This document shows, piece by piece, positions 60,302 through 64,000 of a stretch of 64,000 nucleotides of DNA; the stretch's first letter is position 1, and every line of letters starts with the position of its first letter. The DNA is from Massilia antarctica. Lineage in GTDB: Bacteria; Pseudomonadota; Gammaproteobacteria; Burkholderiales; Burkholderiaceae_D. The notes beneath the pieces were generated by a model. The model was not told the origin of the DNA, ran no database searches, and saw nothing but the letters and a program-made list of their open reading frames with translations. The translations under genes and the position numbers were made by a program. Where the stretch lies: NCBI RefSeq assembly GCF_015689335.1, contig NZ_CP065053.1, forward strand, positions 6,448,001-6,512,000, given 5' to 3'.

Positions 60302-61659
60302 ATTTTCTGCGCCCCACCTTGGTCAGGCGCGTCGTTCTGGCCCTGACGATGGCGTTTTTTATCGCCTGGATGTTGTTGTTGGCGGTGATGTACATCGGCG
60401 CGACCGATCCGGCCGTCGAGGACAAGGGCATCGGGGATGTGGGACGGGGACTGGTCGCAGCGCTGGCGCGGCTCGACGATGCGGGACAAGCGCGCGCCGT
60501 CGCCGCGGCCACGTCGGAGCAGATCGACCTGCTCTACCGCGCCAACCAGATTCCCGCGCTGATGCTGATCCAGCTGAACGATCAGGATGGAAGGCGCCTG
60601 TATTCATCTCCCGCGGCCGGCACCGCACTGCTGGCCGGCGACACAAGCGCGATGACCACGGCGCTTGTGAATGGCAGGTCGTTCCGGGTATTCAAGGGCA
60701 CGGCCAGGCGCTGGCAGGTCGCGGTGGCGGGGTCGCGGGTTGACGACAAATTCTTGCTGCTCTCGCTCGGGCACGACCTGGTCGTTTACCTGCTGATTGC
60801 CTTTCCCTGCTTTCTGCTGCCGGTCTGGATCGCCGTCTCGCGCGGCATGCGCCCGCTGAAACAAATGAGCAAACGGATCGCCGCGCGCGGCATCGACGAC
60901 ATGTCGCCCACCGGCGTCGATCCGAAGTATGCCGAGCTGACGCCTCTGGCCGGGGCGCTGGAGCGCCTGCTTGCGCAACTGCGCGAGAAAATCGCCCGCG
61001 AACATGGCTTCGTCCAGGATGCGGCGCATGAACTGCGCACGCCGATGGCGGTCATTTCGGCCCAAGCCCACGTACTGGCCATCGAGCCCGAAGCGGAGGA
61101 TCGCTACGAGGCGCAGCGCCATCTCGATCATGCGATTGCCCGCGCCTCGCACCTGATTGCGCAGTTGCTGCAACTGGCGCGGGTGGACAGCACACGCACG
61201 GGCGACACGAGTACCATCGACGTCGCCCATCTGGTGCGCGACGAACTGGCGCGCGCGGCGCCGGCGGCGATGGACAATGGCATCGAACTGGCGTTGGAAG
61301 CGCCCGAGCGTTTGCCGTTCGCACTGGAGGTGCACGCGTTTCAATCGATCCTCAACAACCTGCTCGATAACGCGCTGCGCCATGCGCGTGCCGGCACCAA
61401 TATCGTGGTCGAACTGGATCAGGAAAACGGCTATCTGACGCTCGCCGTTGCCGACGACGGTCCGGGGATTGCGGAGCAGGACCGGGCGCATGTGTTCGAG
61501 CGCTTTTACCGCGCCAGGTCGCAGGACGCGAGCGGCTCGGGCCTCGGGCTGGCAATCGTCAAACAGGCTGCCTTGCGGATGAACGGCACGGTGACCTTGG
61601 CGCCAGGTCCAGGCGGGCGCGGTTGCCGTTTCGTGGTTCGGATCGCGGCACCGCGCTGA
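60295..61659 (+). CDS. Membrane sensor histidine kinase (QseC-like)
   Basis: The 454-residue kinase has a first membrane helix (about 10-32), a short periplasmic region (about 33-155), a second helix (about 160-180), a HAMP-like linker, HisKA with FVQDAAHELRTPMAVI (phospho-acceptor His) and HATPase_c with NNLLDNALRHA (N box), VADDGPGI (G1) and GSGLGLAIV (G2). It phosphorylates the OmpR-type partner encoded immediately upstream. Confidence 0.92.
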   Translation: MLNFLRPTLVRRVVLALTMAFFIAWMLLLAVMYIGATDPAVEDKGIGDVGRGLVAALARLDDAGQARAVAAATSEQIDLLYRANQIPALMLIQLNDQDGRRLYSSPAAGTALLAGDTSAMTTALVNGRSFRVFKGTARRWQVAVAGSRVDDKFLLLSLGHDLVVYLLIAFPCFLLPVWIAVSRGMRPLKQMSKRIAARGIDDMSPTGVDPKYAELTPLAGALERLLAQLREKIAREHGFVQDAAHELRTPMAVISAQAHVLAIEPEAEDRYEAQRHLDHAIARASHLIAQLLQLARVDSTRTGDTSTIDVAHLVRDELARAAPAAMDNGIELALEAPERLPFALEVHAFQSILNNLLDNALRHARAGTNIVVELDQENGYLTLAVADDGPGIAEQDRAHVFERFYRARSQDASGSGLGLAIVKQAALRMNGTVTLAPGPGGRGCRFVVRIAAPR

Positions 61660-61699
61660 CGATCCTGCGGCAACCGGGGCCGGCGCGTGCGCGCCTCAT

Positions 61700-62395
61700 T
61701 TATTGCAACAATAAATCTTCGGGCCGTGCCTGCGAGATGGCGTTTTGCAGGGCCGACACCGAGGCGCGAATATCCCGGCCGGTGTAGATCGGCGCGCACT
61801 TGTCGGCATATGAGAGGATCTCGGATGGGTCGTCGCCCAGCGCTGCGGCGAGAAGCAGCGCCATGGGAATGGCATGCGGCACGTGTGGCATCAGGACGGC
61901 CCCCCCGCGAAAACCTTCAAGAAGAAAATCGGCCAGTGCACGATAGCTGTTCAGGCGCTCGAAGAGCGGTACCACGTAGCGCTCGTGGGTGTCGACGATG
62001 AACCGCACGGCGGCATCGACCCTTTCCTGGGGATGAACCAGCGCCGGATCGACGGCGCCCTTCTGCTTTGGCGTCAAGCTTGCGTAAGCGCTATCGTAGA
62101 TATCGTATTTCCGCGGTACTACCCCTGTCTGGGCAAACCCGCCTCCGGCCACATCGGCGATGCCTGTACCGGTCAATTTCTTACTCAAGGCATCGAGTTT
62201 GTCGAACCTCACCCAATATGAACCAGAAACCGACACGAACCCGCCACGGCCATCGAAGTCGACCATGAAGTCCTGGGACGCCGGTCCGGCATGACGCAGG
62301 AAAGAATGGTTCTTCTTTCGGTACTTATAGCCCTTCTCGACCATGATGGGAACAAGCTGGTCGAGTACCGCTTGAGATGGTCCTGCTTTTGCCAT
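61700..62395 (-). CDS. Uncharacterised protein, possibly DUF4304-like
   Basis: The 231-residue soluble protein starts MAKAGPSQ. Segments such as VPIMVEKGYKYRKKNHSFLR and FMVDFDGRGG resemble DUF4304 proteins, but the match is only by eye. The C-terminus is helical (ALLLAAALGDDPSEILSYAD). It is convergent with the sensor kinase gene. No clear ribosome-binding site is seen before the ATG. Confidence 0.5.
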   Translation of the reverse strand: MAKAGPSQAVLDQLVPIMVEKGYKYRKKNHSFLRHAGPASQDFMVDFDGRGGFVSVSGSYWVRFDKLDALSKKLTGTGIADVAGGGFAQTGVVPRKYDIYDSAYASLTPKQKGAVDPALVHPQERVDAAVRFIVDTHERYVVPLFERLNSYRALADFLLEGFRGGAVLMPHVPHAIPMALLLAAALGDDPSEILSYADKCAPIYTGRDIRASVSALQNAISQARPEDLLLQ

Positions 62396-62469
62396 GTGGA
62401 GACAACCCTTTTTTTGCGTGAACGTGGACAGACGGGATGCCATCGTACAGCAGCGAGGATGCGGCCGGG

Positions 62470-63408
62470 CTAACTGGCGCTGCGCTGGTAAAACCCTTCC
62501 AGCTCGCTGCGCACCAGCTCCTGCCCATGTTCGATCACGAAATCCTGGAACGCGGCGGCCACCTTGGGGATCGGCTGGCCGGCCAGGTGCATCACCTGCC
62601 AGTCGGCGTCGACCGGATTGCCCTTGAGCGGGAGCATGCGCAGCAAGCCCGATTTGAATTCGAGCGCGCAGGCGTGCACCGACAAAAAGCCGACCCCCAG
62701 GCCGGCCGACACCATGCGCTTGATCGCCTCATTGGACGACACTTCGGACCCGAAATTGAGCGCGTGCCCGCCCTCCTTGAACAGCCGTTCGACGGCGGTG
62801 CGCGTGCCCGACCCGCGCTCGCGCACCAGCAGGTTGGCGCCCACCACATCGGCCAGGGTCAGCTTCCTCTTTTTCATCAAAGGATGGTCGGCGGCGGCCA
62901 CGAAGCCCATCGGATGGCGCGCGAAGCGGGCCGCGTTGGTGCGCAGTTCGCGCGGCGGCGTGCCCATGATGGCCACGTCGATCTCTTGGCGCGCCAGCAT
63001 GTTGACGATTTCAACCCGGTTGCCCACCTGGAGTTTCAGGCGCACGTCGGGCCGCTCCAGGGTGAACGGCACCAGCAGCGGCGGCAGCAAATGCTCGGCC
63101 GTGGTGACCGCGCCGATGCGCAGGGTGCCGCTGGTGACGCCCTGCAGCGCCGACAGCTCGTCGCCGGCATGCTCCCACAGGCGCAGGATGCGTTCGGCGA
63201 AATCGACCAGCACTTCGCCGGCGGCGGTCAGCTGGATACCGCGCCCGTCCTTGCGCACCAGCGCCACGCCGGTAATGCTTTCCAAGGTGCGCAGTTGCAG
63301 CGATACCGCCGGCTGCGTCACATGCATGGCCTCCGCCGCCTTCGACACGCTCTCGTGGCGGGCCACGAGCACCAGCGACTGGAGCTGGCGAAAGCTGGCG
63401 TGATACAT
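62470..63408 (-). CDS. LysR-family transcriptional regulator (CbbR/CysB-like)
   Basis: The 312-residue regulator has a full winged HTH (FRQLQSLVLVARHESVSKAA, HVTQPAVSLQLRTLES) and an effector domain (GTLRIGAVTTAEHLLPPLL, GLGVGFLSVHACALE). The effector part is similar to the CbbR group. The target is not evident: the MipA-like gene lies upstream on the same strand, 81 bp away. Confidence 0.88.
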   Translation of the reverse strand: MYHASFRQLQSLVLVARHESVSKAAEAMHVTQPAVSLQLRTLESITGVALVRKDGRGIQLTAAGEVLVDFAERILRLWEHAGDELSALQGVTSGTLRIGAVTTAEHLLPPLLVPFTLERPDVRLKLQVGNRVEIVNMLARQEIDVAIMGTPPRELRTNAARFARHPMGFVAAADHPLMKKRKLTLADVVGANLLVRERGSGTRTAVERLFKEGGHALNFGSEVSSNEAIKRMVSAGLGVGFLSVHACALEFKSGLLRMLPLKGNPVDADWQVMHLAGQPIPKVAAAFQDFVIEHGQELVRSELEGFYQRSAS

Positions 63409-63489
63409 AAGCTATTCCCTATCGATTGGTGGATGACGCGATCAAACTGCAACGGCCACGCCATGATAGACCAGTCGGCGCAACCTGGT

Positions 63490-64000
63490 TCAGAATGCGT
63501 AATTGACCGTCACCGCCAGCACCGGCGCCGTCTTGCGCTTGACGATCGGGCTGTCCGCGGCGTCGCCCACGACGCCAACCACGCCCGCCATGGTGTTGAC
63601 CGACCATTCCTTGTTCAGCTTATGGTTCCAGTTGGCGCCCGCGCTCACGCGCGAGAAGCCGGCCTTGGTGTCATAGCGCTTGTAGCCGGAGCTCAGGCTC
63701 TGGGCCGCGGTCACGCCGTAAAACGCCTGCATGTTCTTTTTGTCGCTGTAGGTGGCCGACATGTACACGCCCACCTGATCGGCTTCGCTCTTGATCAGGG
63801 CCCTCTGCACGCCCAGCTCATAACTGTTGCCGCGCTCGCGGTTCGTCAGCGCCATCATGGCGCGCAGGCCCACGCCGAAGCCGCTATCGAACTCGTACCC
63901 GACACCGAACACGCCCAGCGCCGACGATTTGATGTCGCCCATGCCCGCGAGCGCGTCCGATCCTTGCGAGAAGCGGTGATCGCGGTCGCTGCGCCGGCCG
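63490..64000 (-). CDS. MipA/OmpV-family outer-membrane protein, 5' part beyond the window
   Basis: This is the C-terminal part of a beta-barrel protein whose start lies beyond the right edge, since the frame is open to 64000. The upstream residues DRDHRFSQGSDALAGMGDI and the C-terminal VLAVTVNYAF with terminal Phe are typical of MipA/OmpV proteins, which scaffold murein hydrolases or act in environmental response. Strands such as YELGVQRALIKSEADQVGVY alternate as expected. An internal ATG at 63942 is not the start. Confidence 0.85.
   Translation of the reverse strand, partial: GRRSDRDHRFSQGSDALAGMGDIKSSALGVFGVGYEFDSGFGVGLRAMMALTNRERGNSYELGVQRALIKSEADQVGVYMSATYSDKKNMQAFYGVTAAQSLSSGYKRYDTKAGFSRVSAGANWNHKLNKEWSVNTMAGVVGVVGDAADSPIVKRKTAPVLAVTVNYAF

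Overview
The window looks like chromosome of a high-GC betaproteobacterium of the Oxalobacteraceae (Massilia, Duganella or Janthinobacterium type). I infer this from family content: a Betaproteobacteria-type leuA, a PEP-CTERM/HAF protein, several TonB receptors, many c-di-GMP proteins, ergothioneine genes, and intergenic repeats built on GGGGTCAGACCCC. No rRNA, tRNA, CRISPR array, prophage or intact insertion sequence is visible. Both ends cut through genes: a hybrid kinase or receiver protein on the left and a MipA/OmpV-like outer-membrane protein on the right.

Layout. Positions 1-3.7 kb hold a phosphorelay and c-di-GMP operon (receiver protein, single REC protein, REC-PAS-GGDEF-EAL-REC protein). 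Positions 4.4-7.7 kb hold a complete selenoneine cluster: senA on the minus strand, diverging over 36 bp from senB-senC on the plus strand. Positions 8.3-10.3 kb hold leuA, preceded by two leucine-rich mini-ORFs loaded with rare CTA codons, a probable leucine-sensing leader. Positions 10.4-13 kb hold an overlapping three-gene operon (membrane protein, TPR protein, TPR-AAA+ ATPase) of unknown role. Positions 14.1-14.9 kb hold two tandem copies of a unit with its own promoter and Rho-independent terminator on the minus strand, best read as sibling small RNAs. Positions 14.9-18 kb hold the overlapping operon egtD-egtB-yihY. Positions 18.1-21.5 kb hold a PhnD/PhnC/PhnE/PhnE-type ABC importer that resembles the putative selenate importers. 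Together the sen genes, egtD (hercynine supply), egtB and this importer give a plausible route from selenium uptake to selenoneine, alongside ergothioneine.

Positions 21.5-31.4 kb hold an orphan LolD-type ATPase, a small HTH protein, an OlsB-like acyltransferase, a histone H1-like protein, a giant pseudokinase-ATPase, an exopolyphosphatase and a degenerate GGDEF protein. Positions 31.5-38.7 kb hold minisatellites, a spermidine-synthase-like protein, a CHASE-PAS-GGDEF-EAL protein, a repeat island and a run of small uncharacterised genes around an SRAP protein. Positions 38.8-48.8 kb carry secreted and envelope functions: hydrolase, chemoreceptor, ferredoxin, L,D-transpeptidase, M23 peptidase, HAF/PEP-CTERM protein, M4 protease and GDPD lipoprotein. 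Positions 48.8-55.3 kb hold an iron-type TonB receptor and a PepSY protein diverging from a Fur-like box, then a second TonB receptor. The rest holds a decayed DUF1016 gene, a divergent azoR/LysR pair, a beta-lactamase-fold lipoprotein, an OmpR-type two-component system, a second LysR regulator and the MipA-like protein.

All family names come from reading translated sequence and recalling family signatures. No search was run.
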